The notes: generated from the sequence alone by a model not told the origin. A stretch of DNA of 64,000 bases from Tamarix chinensis (GCA_030549775.1 CM060173.1:35029110-35093109), one strand, 5' to 3'. Counted from the stretch's first letter, positions 11,136-24,180 are shown. Numbers and translations are program-made.

Positions 11136-12224
11136 CATCATTTGTGTATAAATAACCCTAACCTTTTTTTTCCTTCACTTCAATTTAGCAATCGAAACAC
11201 CCTCCTTCTCATATACATTGTTTCCACCCCTTTTCCTTTTATGTCTTCACTTTTAACTTGTTTCCTCTCTTCTGATCCTTCCACTAAGTTTATGTTTTAT
11301 CTTTAAGCAAGATAGGGTTAGCTTTGGGAAAATTTTGAGATTTCAATCTGATTTTCTTAGAGTCTTTTTTATAGATGCTATTTTCTAATTTTCTTTCTTT
11401 ACATTTGTATTATTTTATTATGTGGCATTATTAAGAAAGATTTGTGAGTTTTAACCTTTTCTTATAAGGTGTTCATGATTTAGGTTTTCTCAACTAAGTC
11501 TTGCCATATTTTTCTAAGCTTGCTAGGTAAGGTGTTATTACCTTAAAACGTGAAATAAATTAGCATGTGAGCCATTTAGATTGTAAATTATAATTATTAA
11601 ACTCTTATATTTGCATAATTATATGGTAATGTTCGTATTTTGATGGCTTATGCCATAAGCTTTAAGCATTTTGGTGGAATTTGCATTTATGGAATTTGTT
11701 GTTTATTTTTTTTAAAAATGCAGTATGCATTTGTATGTGAGCATGCTCACTCTTAGTTTTCTATAATGGTAATGTTAAGGGTTTAATTTTGTTGGTATTT
11801 GGAGTCAAACTCCTATTTGGAAATGCTTGTGTATGCTGGCTATGGGCAGACCGATTGATAGGTTCCTTAGATATTTGAATGGTGAGCCTAATCAATTGAC
11901 TATTTTATGTATGCTAACTTTGGTATGCTCTCTATCTGAACCCATTAACTATTTTGTACCTAACCAATCAACTTTCTTTTACAATAATTTACTAATTATC
12001 CAAAACTATTGATTGGTTCTCTAGTTGTAATTTTAGTTGGTCATTGGTTAAACCCTATAATTAGTTTTTCCCAACTAACTGACTGGTCTCAGAGTAGTTA
12101 ACAGGTTTGATTAACCGAATGACTGGTTTTGATAGAAAAATCTTGGATTTGGATGCACAACAAGTTTGTCTAAATTAATCGAATGGTTTGATTAAATGAT
12201 TGACTGAAGTATGAGGGCGTTACT
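11136..12224 (+). mobile_element. 5' LTR of element A (3' part)
   Basis: 11147-11770 matches 21860-22444 along its length: TATAAATA box, CCTTCACTT, TCTAATTTTCTT, AAGAAAGATTT, CATATGGTAATTT and TATGTGAGCATG occur in the same order. These are therefore the two LTRs of one element. The end is read as GGGCGTTACT at 12215-12224, a decayed form of GGGGTGTTACA, directly before a recognisable primer-binding site. Degenerate ACTAGT/GATTGGTT repeats fill 11860-12200. The part upstream of the TATA box differs from the 3' LTR, so the LTR is truncated or recombined at its left side. Confidence 0.65.
11147..11154 (+). promoter_or_regulatory. TATA box of element A LTR
   Basis: TATAAATA, conserved in the other LTR copy at 21860-21867. 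Likely the old transcription start region of element A. Confidence 0.5.
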
Positions 12225-12226
12225 TG

Positions 12227-12239
12227 TTAGTATTTGAGC
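12227..12239 (+). other. Primer-binding site of element A (decayed)
   Basis: TTAGTATTTGAGC matches 10 of 13 bases of TTGGTATCAGAGC, the plant initiator Met-tRNA primer-binding site. It lies 2 bp after the inferred LTR end and about 300 bp before gag, the expected position. Confidence 0.55.
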
Positions 12240-12547
12240 ATTGTTTTCAAAATTCTTTCTTCTAAAAAAATATATTTGTGGTTGATATCACAGGTTTGTG
12301 TCATACATTTGCTTTGGAAAATTATTTATTTCTAAACATTTTGTGCTCATACAATAGGATATTTTGGTGATTGGCATACTATTTTGGATATTATACCCGA
12401 ATGCTCAAGTGTTTAAAAATCTAAATTAGTTTTTGAGTGAGAATGTGTTAAGGATGTGCTATTGATTGCTTTTGTATTGATTATGTTGTACAATCCTTAG
12501 TGCTTGAAAAATTGGTTGCTTTTTATTAGTCTTATTCTTTAGGAATT

Positions 12548-12895
12548 GATGGTGGCTAACTCTAGTTTCAAGAACATTGAGGCATTCATGGAGGTTGTTG
12601 ATGCCTGTATGGAAGGCCAGATTTATGCTCCATAGCCTCCATTTCTAGTTATCTCTCCAATTTTAGAGTATTAGATTAGGAGAGTCGGAAAGTATCAACT
12701 TCTGATATTTGAGAGTTAAGAGAACCCTAAGATTATGGAAAGGTGGATAACGAATAGAGAATACTTTCATTGCTTGTGGTTACATGTTGTCAAAGAGGGT
12801 TCATGTAGTAGTTTACTACTTAAGGGGCTAAGTAAATATATGCCAGATGAGCTTCTAACATAGAGGCAAAGCGAATACTACATGGGGAATTTTTC
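12548..12895 (+). pseudogene. Element A gag, first part
   Basis: A frame starting MVANSSFKNIEAFMEVVDAC at 12548 leads to ERWITNREYFHCLWLHVVKEGSCSSLLLKGL, the pattern of a chromovirus gag capsid region (usually ERWIRxxEKIF...A...LxGxAxxWW). Several in-frame stops are present. The frame is cut at 12895 by a solo LTR and continues at 17495. Confidence 0.65.
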
Positions 12896-12900
12896 ATGAG

Positions 12901-15900
12901 TGTAATACCCCCAACATTTACTCCTAAAAAGTATTATTTAGGGAAAAATGCGAAAGTTAAAATAAAACACGGGGAATGTTACCACCACACTTAATATAAG
13001 ATAAATATCCACCATCTATCTCATACTAGATTCAAAGTTAAAACATGTCAAAAAAATTCAAACAACATCTATGCCGTGAGGATAAGCTCCCACAAAGAGT
13101 TATCCACTGGGAATTGATAAGTGAACAATTTCATTGAATAAAATCATCGTTGATTAAATAAGCAAAAATCCTGTAATATAACCCTTTATTTTAAATTTTT
13201 AGCAATGTAATTAAAAATTAAATTTTAATTACAACATCGTTAAAATTTTAATATAACACTTTAAAATTTATAAAATTATATATAGATAAATAAAGATAAA
13301 TCCCTAAGGGATAAAACTCTGTTCAACCCATTAATAACATTCAATCTCAAGCGTGCACAAGAGGTCTACTCCCTATTATTAGGGGATTGTTGTTAGACTA
13401 TTCAAAAAATGTTGTATCAGTACAGATCCTACACTGAGTAAATCATAACTATCTAACTCATGGGAGAAAACATACTACACATAAGACATGATAATATTTC
13501 ACTTACAATACTCATACTCAATTATACATATGATACATACGATGAAACACGTGTTCATAGATTCATGCTTATAAATACAAGTGTACTTGGAGTCATGATT
13601 TTATGCTTAGTAAAAAAACTACTCTACAAGATAGCATTCTTACATATAATACCCACATGTGATTTAAGTAATAGATCATGTGATAACTAGGTAAGGATAG
13701 GTGTCACAAGGTAGCATTATTGTAAAAAGACAAATAATTGACATGTATAGGACAATGAAATATAAATTCCATGAGTGAATGAGAATATTTGATTATTATA
13801 TTTCATTATTTTAATCACAACCATCTAATTATATTATCTTGAGGATAGATACTCAAAGAGATCGTAAATACCAATCTAGTACTCGAATAGTACTAGTCCT
13901 AGGTGGCTTGTCCAGAAATGTATCCAGACCACCAATAAATAGGAAACCTAATCACTTAATTATGCATACCCTCTATTTAGCCGAAATATATTGAGACACC
14001 TATAGAGTAGAAGAGAGCCTCTCCAAACCTTATAAGGCACCCATTATCACATAAGAAAAAAATCAGAATGGTACCAAGTGAATACCAAGTCTAACTCGAA
14101 TAGCTAACCCAAGTACAAGTCTTAACTTAAGGTATTTCACTTTTAGTGATTAATAATTTATTTAAAGATTCAACTAAGCATAAATTAGGCCCACATAATG
14201 ACACTTAAATTACTTTCATCAACACAATGAATTTCCATTATTATATCCATTCTAAGTGGCATTAAAATTGATAAATTTTAAGTGGCATTAAAGTTGATCA
14301 AGTCTAATTGGCATTAAAGCCAAACCAATCCAAATAGCATTAAAGCTGATCTAATCTAAGATGCCTTAAAGACAAACCAATTCATATGGCATTAAAGTCG
14401 TTTCAATTCAAGTGGCATTAAAGATGAATAATTTTAGGTGGTGTTGGAGCCAAATAATTCAATTAGCATTAAAGCCAAATAATTCCAGTGGAGTTAGAGC
14501 TGAATAATTCCATGGCATAAAAATATAGCATAAGGTATCATACAATTTCAATCCATACTCCACAAAGGATATAGTTTTCTAAATCGATTAAAATTTAGAT
14601 ACATCAGTACATATTCTAAAATCACCAAACATTTCATAATTAGCTGAATATATTGACCACATAATCATGCTCAACTCTTTACATACTTAAACATATAAAA
14701 TATTCAAAAGGCAAACTAACAAGTTTTCGCATTGGAGCTATAAACTCATAAATATATACAATTAGTACACAAGAACACAGTATACACCTGACATACTTAA
14801 ATAATCATAAAGCACAGACATCACCTTTCGTATTCACAAGACATATATCCCAAATTATATAATAAGAAATGATATGTAATGACTTACCTAAATCCAAAGC
14901 TTGCTAAACAAATTGATGAAGAGTGAGAGCTATTGAGAACTCGACAATCATTGAGAATGTTTTACAAGATTGTCGATAGATATCATAAGACTAGGTTAGA
15001 AACTACCTTATCAATCAACAATTCAAGTGTTACAATTTTATCAACGAAAGTGGACATAAATGAACTTTATTGAAAAATGTATCCAAAACCTAAGACTCGT
15101 GAGCATAGCTTTATTGAGATTTAAAGCTATATATTAATCAAATAAAGTTCAACATATATTACTTTGGGCAATTCAAATTGATTTGAAAAACTAGGGATAA
15201 GATAATAGAGGATAAGTTAATTTTATTGAAAAGGACATATTGATTAGGTTTTATGATCAAAAAGACAAATAAAGCATTTTACAAGGACCAAATCAACCCG
15301 ATATCATAAAAATACAATCCAAATAATTATAAGTTAAAGATAGTAAACTATTAGGTGTAAGAAGCATAAGCAAAACATGTTCATAAAACTCTCTCCAAAA
15401 ATTAGGGTATTTAAGCCAAAACTACAACCTAGTAAATTAACTCTAATTACCTCAAATTTATAGCTTAGGAATACAATTAAATCAATTTGAAATAAATCTA
15501 GATACTCAAATTCAACAAAATAATCTTATAAATAGCCAATTTAAGATAATAATTTCCCAAATTTAGGGTTTTAAAACTTGATACACAAACCATAAATTGT
15601 AATTGATGGTGTTAGAATGTAATTAAGGTCATTTAAAAAAAATTAAAAAATTAAATTTAAGAAAAAAAATATACAAATGACTAATTTTATAATTTCATTT
15701 GAAATCTAGGGGTTTCGGCCCCCAAAATGCAATTTGATTAAGTTTTATTTATTTATTTAAATTGAATGTTTAGAAATATAATTAGACATATATTATAACA
15801 TATTATATTCTCAATTGATTAAAAATAATAAAGGAAGTACCCAATTTAACATAATTAGGGATTTTAAGTCTAGACTACAAACCTAGTAAAATCTTATTCA

Positions 15901-17489
15901 AATGTTTAAATTGATTATTTGAAATTGAAATTTGACATATTCTAAAACATATTGTATAATAAATTTAATGAAATAGCTCAATTACACAATCTAATTTAAA
16001 TCCATATGAGTTTTGACCCCAAACTCTAATTTCAATAGATTTCACATATTTTTCCCAAATTGATAATGCCAACTTGAAATTAAGTACATATCAAAATAAC
16101 TTAATCAAAAAAATCTAATAAATATTGAAATAAATGGGTAAAAAATAAAAAAACCTAATTTTCACAATTCAACCACATTCATTGTCATTAACAACTCCAA
16201 ATCACTCATACAACTTACATATACATAATTCAATAACCAATTTAGGGTTAGGGATAATTATAATAAACCAATTGTTATGAAAGTGGAGGTTATAAAGGTT
16301 GTTGAACCTTCACCAATGGTTAATGACAACGTGTCAGTGGTTAGGTGCATTGGTGGTGGGATAATGATGGAACCATTACTGCTATTCATTATGCATGGCT
16401 ATTATTGCTGTATGCTACCATCAAGAATGAGGAGGAATGGAGGGTGTGGAGGTAGTGGTGGTGTGGTGTGGTGCGGTAGTGTTGTAGTAGAGTGACGACT
16501 ATGGTGTGGTGGTGGTGCTGAGTTTGGTTTTGCAAAATAAACACCACAACGGGAAGAGAGAGGGAAGAGAGAGAAAAGAGGGATAATAATAAAAGGAAAA
16601 GGATAGGGGGTTGGGTGGTGGTTTAAGTATTTTTTTAATTTCTTGTTATTTCACAATTACACACACATACATACATAAGATGGTGAAAAATACCTAAATA
16701 ATTTTTACATAGAAAAATTATTTTAAATAATATAACAAAAACCTTTTTGTAAAGATCTAAGGCTATAAAATCAATATAAAAAAAATTACTTAAAGAATTT
16801 TGGAAAAGATTTTGGAGGAAAATTCTAATGAATGCAAGGATCTATATTATTTACGAAAATATATAATAAGACCTCAAAAATGTTTAAGACCATATAAGAA
16901 AATATTTAAATCAAACTGTAAGAGACCGAGATTAATTTGAATAATTTCTAAAAATGGTCCTTTGCAAACCAAAAATGATACAATGAAAGAAAATTAATTT
17001 TCAAAAGAAGATCATGACTAGGTTATGAAAATATTTTTAATTTAAAGCTTTCTAAAGATCTTAACAATATTGAAAAACCAAATAAATACAAAGTTGTAAT
17101 ATTTTCTACATATAAAATCTTTAATTTTTTTTACTATTTAAAAGGAAATGTTATAATTTAAATAATTTGTTTTGTTAACAAAATATAACTCTGAGACAAA
17201 TTCGTAATGGCACAATTAAGTTGTAATAAAAAATTCGAGAAAGAATAGCAACATATATATATTTAGATAAAAATCAAAATCATATGAATATAATAAAATC
17301 ATTATCATGAATAAATTTATCTAGAATGATCTGCAATGACAATGATTAATTAAATTATAGTATGAAGTCAAAATTGTCAATACATCCATAAAATGAATCA
17401 AAAGTAAAATTATTAAATATTTTCATCAAATTATGCTAATAAAATAATTAAGATTAATAAAATTGAATTTTAAAAATACAAGTGTTATG
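12901..17489 (-). mobile_element. Old 4.6 kb solo LTR inserted in element A gag
   Basis: It begins TGTAATACCCCC and ends TTTAAAAATACAAGTGTTATG, and it aligns over its length with the solo LTR at 50784-55838 (for example AATAAAATCATT..AATTTATCTAGAATG, and GAATGTTACC near the left end). Flanks ATGAG (12896-12900) and ATGAA (17490-17494) are a near-perfect 5 bp target duplication. Gag reads up to the left flank and resumes after the right flank. The sense strand is minus. CpG sites present in the younger copy are almost all CA or TG here, which indicates long-term methylation and deamination. The CT-rich sense region corresponds to 16380-16620. The small open frames inside are not genes. Confidence 0.8.
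14253..14520. repeat. Tandem array of about 27 bp units (GGCATTAAAGCC core)
   Basis: About ten degenerate units, each with a core such as GGC-ATTAAA-GCC, AGC-ATTAAA-GCT or GGC-ATTAAA-GTT, separated by AT-rich spacers of about 15 bp. Most units can form a short stem around the ATTAAA loop. Confidence 0.8.
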
Positions 17490-17494
17490 ATGAA

Positions 17495-18210
17495 GCTTTT
17501 TGAGTTGTATTCTACCCCATTCATCTCCAAATGGGGAAGTATGATGATTTTATAGAACTTTATCATGGAAGCATGTCAGTTGAGGATCACTCTATGAGGT
17601 TGATGGATTTAGACCAGTTCACTTCATGCAAGGAGGCCAACGAGGCAATGTAGATCCACTATTTAGAGTTGGGCCTTGGGATTAGGTATTAGGAGTTAAC
17701 GGTCGGAGTTTCTCCACAATATATGGTTGGGATGTCTAAGCAGGCATTGGAGGCTTCTCTAGTCCTTCAATTAAGGAGTGACTAGTTGGGGGAAAGGAAG
17801 TTCATGGGATTGAAGAAACCTGAAGGTTGGAAGAAGGCATATCCTGAATATAATATACCACCAAGGTATAGTAGAGCTATGGGGTTAGGCCGGCGTGGTG
17901 ATCGATATGTTTATTGTTTTACCTCTTATGAGTGGATGCTATTTAAATTTAGTTCACAAAATTCCTATGTGTTATCTGCATTTGTGGCTAGGGCCGCTTT
18001 ATACCCCCTTTTGTATTATTTTTAATTCTATTGTGTTTCTTTTTGAAGATAGAATTATGCTATCTGCATTTTATGAAGGTGTTGGCTTAATAATTTTAGG
18101 AGTAAAATTTCCCTTAACCTTATGGAAATTTAATTGTGTAACTTTGATGTGATCATTGGAATGGACATGTTGAGGAATTACTAAGCATTGATAGGTTATG
18201 TGTAGGAGCC
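17495..18210 (+). pseudogene. Element A gag (second part) and protease
   Basis: After the solo LTR, gag continues: KYDDFIELYHGSMSVEDHSM (about 17537-17600; usual pattern EFLxLxQGxMSVxEYExxF), then SPQYMVGMSKQALEASL. At 17930-18010 YEWMLFKFSSQNSYVLSAFV aligns with the protease start (LFDxGAxxSFIS); the catalytic Asp-Ser/Thr-Gly has decayed to KFS. At 18141-18180 FDVIIGMDMLRNY is the conserved protease C-terminal motif (DVILGMDWL). Stops and frameshifts throughout. Confidence 0.75.
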
Positions 18211-18459
18211 TGTGGTTCTTCCCAAATTGAAGGTTCTTAGAGTTTTTATTTTATTTTATTTTATTGAAGGTGCAAGTCTAGCCCCTCTATGAAGGTTTTG
18301 CTACCTATCTTTTAACTACTCTTTTTTGGAATGTATATCCTTTTTTTTATTATGTTGAGTTCTAGATAGTGAGGCTGCTAAAGTAAGTCTATGTAATTCA
18401 AGAGTAACCATCTATACTTTCCATTGAGATTTTTGGTATAACATCAATTATAGATGTTG

Positions 18460-19740
18460 AGTTCACCTTTGACTTGTTGCTAGGGATAAAGCAAGTATCT
18501 AATGCACCATACCATACGACATTCACTGAGATGAAAGAATATAAGGCTCAACTCAAAGAGTTTCCAAAGAAGAGCAACATTCAAACACGCGTATCTTTTA
18601 GGGGAGCAGTGGTTTTATTTATTAGAAATGAGGATGGAAGTATGATGTTTTTCATCGATTACTAAGGAATGAATCAAATAACGATAAATAATCATTATCC
18701 TTTATCTTGAATTGATGACCTATTTGAAAAAATTGGTGGAGGCATAGTGTTTCCAAAGATTGTTGTTTGGTTAGGTTGCCATTAGTTGAGAATAGTTGAA
18801 AAAGATATTCCAAAGATGATATCCTAGACTAGATATAATAGTTATGAGTACACAATAATATATTTTGGACTTACTAATGTGCCATAAACATTCATTACTC
18901 TTATGAACCAACTTTTTAGGAAATTATTGGATTAGTTCATTGTAGTGTTCATTACTCACATTCTTATCGACTCTAGTTGTTGTGAGGAGCATGAATAGCA
19001 TATAAGACATACCTTATCATCATTGAGATAAAACTAGTTATATGTAAAATTTTAATAGTGTGTTTTTGGCTAGAATAAGTAGATTTCCATGGGCATGTGA
19101 TCTTGAAGGAATGCTGGGTAGTATATCATTCGGTGATTATAGTAATTTTTGTGTGGCTAGCAACACCATTTGTCAAGGAGTGGCATAATTTTATAGGATT
19201 TGCTAAATATTACCTCAACATTATTGTATACTTCTCCATGATAGGTCACTTGTTAAATTATTTTTTGAAGAAGTCTACACAATTCCAGTAGGATGAGAAG
19301 TGTAGTGAGGCCTTCAAAAGATTGAAGAGGCATTTGAATCCTATTCTAATTCTTGTATTACCAAGTGGATTAGATTATTTCAAAGTGTATAAAAATGCTT
19401 CTAAGCATGGATTATATTTCAATTTGATACAACATGAGAGCATAGTGGTATATGCTTCTATTTAATGGAAGTTACATAAGTGGAACTATTGTACACATGA
19501 TTTAGAGCATGTCATGGTGGTGTTTGCTTTGAATATTTAGAGAGATTATCTCTATGATTTTTAGTACAAGTGTTACAATAATAATAATAGCCTCAAGTTC
19601 ATTTTCATGTGGCAGGAGTTGAATTTGAGACAACATTGATGGTTGAATTTGTTAAGGATCATGGCCTAGAGTTCACCTACAAAGAGAGTAAGGCCAATGT
19701 TATGGTAGATGCCCTTAGTTAGAAGATGTCACACTTCTTG
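18460..19740 (+). pseudogene. Element A reverse transcriptase and RNase H
   Basis: The start 18474-18665 is open: IKQVSNAPYHTTFTEMKEYK, then VSFRGAVVLFIRNEDGSMMF (usual VSPWGAPVLFVKKKDGSMR). NHYPLS, YFGLTNVP and VVFITHILID follow; the catalytic YxDD region reads FITH, so the enzyme is dead. From 19090 the tether and RNase H can be followed: FIGFAKYYLN, LPSGLDYFKVYKNASKHGLY, VVYASI and LEHVMVVFALNI. At least ten in-frame stops. The order and spacing are those of Tekay/Del chromoviruses. Confidence 0.8.
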
Positions 19741-21110
19741 ATTACAATTGTGTTGTTAGATAATATTTGTTAAAGTTTAGGGAGATAGAGATTGACTTAA
19801 TCGTCATTGGCAGTAAGGCCTAGTGACTCACCATCACACCTTCCATATTTGATGAGATTCAATCTTGTCAACCTGGTAATGTCAAGATTGAGAGGATTAG
19901 GTATAATGTTGTAGAGGATAGAGTAGAGGGATTTTGAATCCATGAAGACATAAATATTAGTTATCATAGTAGGTAGTGTGTTCCTAGAGGATGTATTAGG
20001 CTACAGAGAGATTCTTGAAGAATGGTACTGTGGTGCTTATTCCATCTTCCCTAGAGGGGATAAGTTATATACGAGCTTAAAGAAGGTATATTTATAGCAC
20101 CTTATGAAATAGGAGGTTGTATATTCTTTTACTTAATGTTTTACTTGTTGAATGTTAAAAATAAAGCATAAGAGACTAGTTGGTTTATACTAACCATTGG
20201 AAATTCCTGAGTGAAAATGCGATAGTAAATCAATAGATTTTGTGGTTGGTCTTTTAAGGACCACTTGTAGTTTTGATTCCATCAAGGTTAATATTGACCA
20301 TTTGACTAAGTTAGTATTGTTTATATTATGTGGTTGAAATGGATAATGGAACTATAAACAACATTTATATAAAGAACTTTGTAAGACTATATGGGGTCCT
20401 TTAGGACATTGATTTAAACTTAAATTCTAGGTTCTTATTGAAATTTTATCAAAATTTTTATATGGATAATTTTAGAATAAGTTGAAGATGATTTTTTATT
20501 TTGACAAAGATATAGATGGTCAGATAGATTGGGCCATTCAAACCTTAAAGTACATGCTTAAAGCATGCATGATGGACTTTAGATGTAGTTGAGAGGACTG
20601 CGTGGACACAATTGAGTGCTCCTACAATGATAGTTACCATGTGACTATCAAGATGACACCTTTTAAGGCCTTGTATAGGAAGAAGTGCCGTAACTCCTTA
20701 TGTTGGAGTATTATCAATGAGGTAATTATGTTGGGACAAACATGATTGTGGTGATGATGATAAAGATCAGATTGAATCAGGACTACATTAGGGCTGTCGA
20801 GGAACGGTAGAATATCTTTACATATGTGAAGAGAAGGATCAATGGTGATGAGTTATGTGATAGAGTCATTTTGAGGGTCTTTCCCACTAAGAGATTGATG
20901 AGGTTTGATAGGAACGGTAAACATAGTGGAAGGTACACTATGCCTTGTGATATATAGGAGCAATTAGGTGAGGTTAGCTATCGTATGGCCCTACCTATAC
21001 AATTTTCTTGTGTACACCATATTTTACATTTTCTAGTTAAGCAAATATGTAGAAGATCCTTCGCATGTCATTGAACTAAAAAGAATAAAAATTAAGTATT
21101 TTAGATATGA
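19741..21110 (+). pseudogene. Element A integrase and chromodomain region (very decayed)
   Basis: The integrase core is barely readable. The C-terminal GPY/F-type module is recognisable at 20870-21040: RVFPTKRLMRFDRNGKHSGRY, then GEVSYRMALP and VHHILHFLVKQ (usual GEVAYRLALP, VHxVFHVSxLRK). A chromodomain should follow near 21060, but only its upstream linker can be guessed. Confidence 0.65.
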
Positions 21111-21134
21111 AGACTAAAGAGATGCAAAATTTTA

Positions 21135-22444
21135 TGTTTAATGTATTTTGGATAATTTTTGATATTTATTTGGAAATATATTTTTGATTTGATTGGAAAA
21201 GTCTGAAAATTAAAATCAAATGTTGTTTTCTAGCACACTAGTCACCGAGGTTTAGGAATCCATAAATAGGTCCATCATTTTCAGCAAGGGTTTTGGTTTG
21301 AGGAAACTAGTCATCATGTCTATGAACTAGTAGAATAATCCTTCGATTAGTTGACTGGTTGAACAAACAAATTACCTGATTTGTCAATCTATGAATTTTT
21401 ATGAATCTAACTTTTTTAATAAAAATTTTCTAACAATTTGAAACTTTGGAGTCAAACTCTAATTTTTTTTACAGTCCTTAACCCATTTGATCAACTATCT
21501 CTTTTCTATCTGTTCCTTAAATAGATTCAGAGGATAAAATTAACCCAAAGTGGGAAGGATGATCACATACCCTTATCTTCTTCTTTCTCTCCCTTCTTTG
21601 CAAGTTTGGATGAGTGATCTGTTCCAAATTTTCACTATACACTTAGAAGATTTGTTTTCCACAACATTATGTCTCTTTCTTGTTGAACATTTTTCCAAGA
21701 AACTTTGACCCAATTTTTCAAGTGTACACCACTTGAGCCATGAGGAGGAAGCCATTCATTTCTTGATAAATTCACCCAGTATGGTCCAAATTTGGGTGGG
21801 GATATGAGGGTTTTGATTTGTTTTACATATTTCCTTCTTTTTCTAACATATCACTTATGTATAAATAATCCTCTTTCTCCTTCACTTACTATAATCCACC
21901 AAAATGCCTTATTTCTGTTATATTATGTTTACACCTTTTTTCCTTTCTTCCTTCACTTCTAACTAGTGTTACCTCTTCTAGCCCTTCCTCATACTCCTTA
22001 TTTTACAATTAAGTAAGATATCAACTGGTTTTGTTGGAATGTTCATTAAAGGTAGTATTTTCTAATTTTCTTGTGTTATATTTATATTATTTATGTTTCT
22101 CATATTTAAGAAAGATTTTTTTATATTAACCTTTTCTTTTATGGTTTTCATGAGTTGGGATTTCTCATTTTAATTTTGTCACATTTGGCGTGGTTTTGCT
22201 AGGCATGTTACGTAAGTCATTCTTATATTTAAGTATGGAATGAATGAGAATGTGAGAATGTGTATGTTGTAAAATCTAGTTTTAGCATGACCATATGGTA
22301 ATTTTAGTAATTTGACAACTTATTCCATAAGATGTAAGTGTTTTGAGGAAATGTGGATTGATGGATATATGTTTGTGAATTTTTTGTAAATGAAACATGA
22401 AGTGGTATGTGAGCATGAGTAATATTAGTTTTCTACAATGGTAA
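21135..22444 (+). mobile_element. 3' LTR of element A (interrupted at 22445)
   Basis: It matches the 5' LTR of element A from the TATA box (21860-21867) to 22444, where a new LTR begins (TGCAACACCCC). The start near 21135 is approximate. ACTAGT/GATTAGTTGACTGG-type motifs occur at 21235-21400. The continuation after 22444 (expected GTTAAGGGTTTAATTTTG) was not found elsewhere in the window. Confidence 0.6.
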
Positions 22445-23384
22445 TGCAACACCCCTAAAATTACATCTGGGAAAAAATTAATTTTTGTAAACCAACATAA
22501 TTAGGTTTTGATGCCATCCATGACATATGTCTAGCTTACTATTCCATTGTTTAATCAAATGTAAGGCAATATAATTAAATAATTAAAAAATAGTAACACC
22601 TAGAATAAGATAGATTTCAATAACTTAAACAAGTGTTTAAAGAATTACATTGAGTTCAAAATAACAAAAAATATAAAAGAGATACATTGGGAACTAAGAG
22701 CATGAAAGGGTTTCCAAACCTAAAGCATAAGTCGGTTAACCTAACTTTGTGGCCTAAATCTCAAAGATAAACATCATCACTCTTATCTAAGTCACAAATC
22801 ATATGCTTCAAAGCCATTCTATGGTTCCTTAATAACTTGTATAAACTCAATTAGGGCCTTTGCTACTATAAATGAGGAACACTAATAAAATTAATGATCG
22901 GTATGATATGTATTGAGTAAGGTAATAAGATAGTCACATCCGAGTTATAGAGAAAACATAAGTCATATAAAAGAATAATCAAAGAAAAAAAATAGGTAAG
23001 ATAATAATGATTCTAGAATCCCATTAATAGATATAAGCATTATCCATGTTCTTATTTATGTTGAGTTTAGGGACTTCACTATCCTTAATCCAGTTTAATA
23101 GAATAAAGCACCTCTCAATGAAAAATGCATCCAAGATATTATTATTTTCCGGTAGAATGAACCTAACATTTATTAAGGCAATATAATTTATCATCTAGGA
23201 AAAATATTCCTAAATTGGTAGAACGGTTTGAAGCACCTCTCAGGGAAAAACGCTCTTAAGCTACTAATATCATCTAGTAAAATGGATACAATATCTTAGT
23301 CATGACGCACATAATCTTTCACTTTAAATGATTAATGACTTATCCAGTATTATTTATTTGAAGATCATATATTGTTATATGTTG
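22445..23384 (-). mobile_element. LTR C, first part
   Basis: It starts TGCAACACCCCTAAAATTAC and carries the conserved marks of the family: a GGTATGATATGTATTGAGTAAGG-like signature near 22900, then two hairpin units with GAATAAAGCACCTCTCA and TTGGTAGAACGG between 23060 and 23290. The sense strand is minus. Element B begins at 23385; 35554-37430 may be its continuation. Confidence 0.55.
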
Positions 23385-24180
23385 TGTAACATACCAATAT
23401 TTACAACTATAATTTTTTTGAGTAACATGAATGGGTGTTACCATTGTAATTGATATAAGTCTAGTTTATGAATCATTCTCACATAAATTACAATGAAAAA
23501 GTAAATTAAGATGTGTGACATAATAAATACATAATGGGGGTACTTTAAAACATAATTGAGATATTTAGAGTCTACTTCCAAACCAGAAACCAAAATACAT
23601 AAAGCAAACATTTAGAAGAAAAATGAAAAAGGAAAAACCAATTTGAAATAATAACTGGATAACCTAGCTCTCTGACTCCGAAGCCCAAGCATGAGAAGAA
23701 ATTACTCCACCCTGATTATTTACCTTTAAAGGCTCGAGAGGGGTCCCTTTTTTGTTGGAATAAGAAACACATATAAATAGAATTATCAATACCCTATATA
23801 CTAAGTAAGGTAATAATAAAATTAAGAAGGGTCACATAAGTTCATAAGATTACAACAAGAGGTGACATGCACATAGGATAATCTTACCAATTTAGTTATA
23901 CCTTTCCAAATTGTACAGTAATAACATTATGATAAAAATTCATGATTTTATTCAAGTTGATGTCAGCGATCCCACTATTTTCAATTGGTGGATTAGTAAC
24001 AAATTATAACCTGAAGAGAAGATGCTCCTAGCCACTATTCTGAATTGGTGGAATGGTTCTAATAATATACAACCTAGGGAAAAACACTTCAAGCCAGTAT
24101 TCTAGTCATATGAAATGGACATGTACAAGTGGTCCTAAACCACATGGCATTTCACTTTAAGTAAGTAGCATCTTACTAAG

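Noticed and set aside
14253..14520. Regular repeats that might be a CRISPR array
   Set aside because: Units are degenerate with no unique spacers of constant length, in a plant LTR; CRISPR arrays are prokaryotic.
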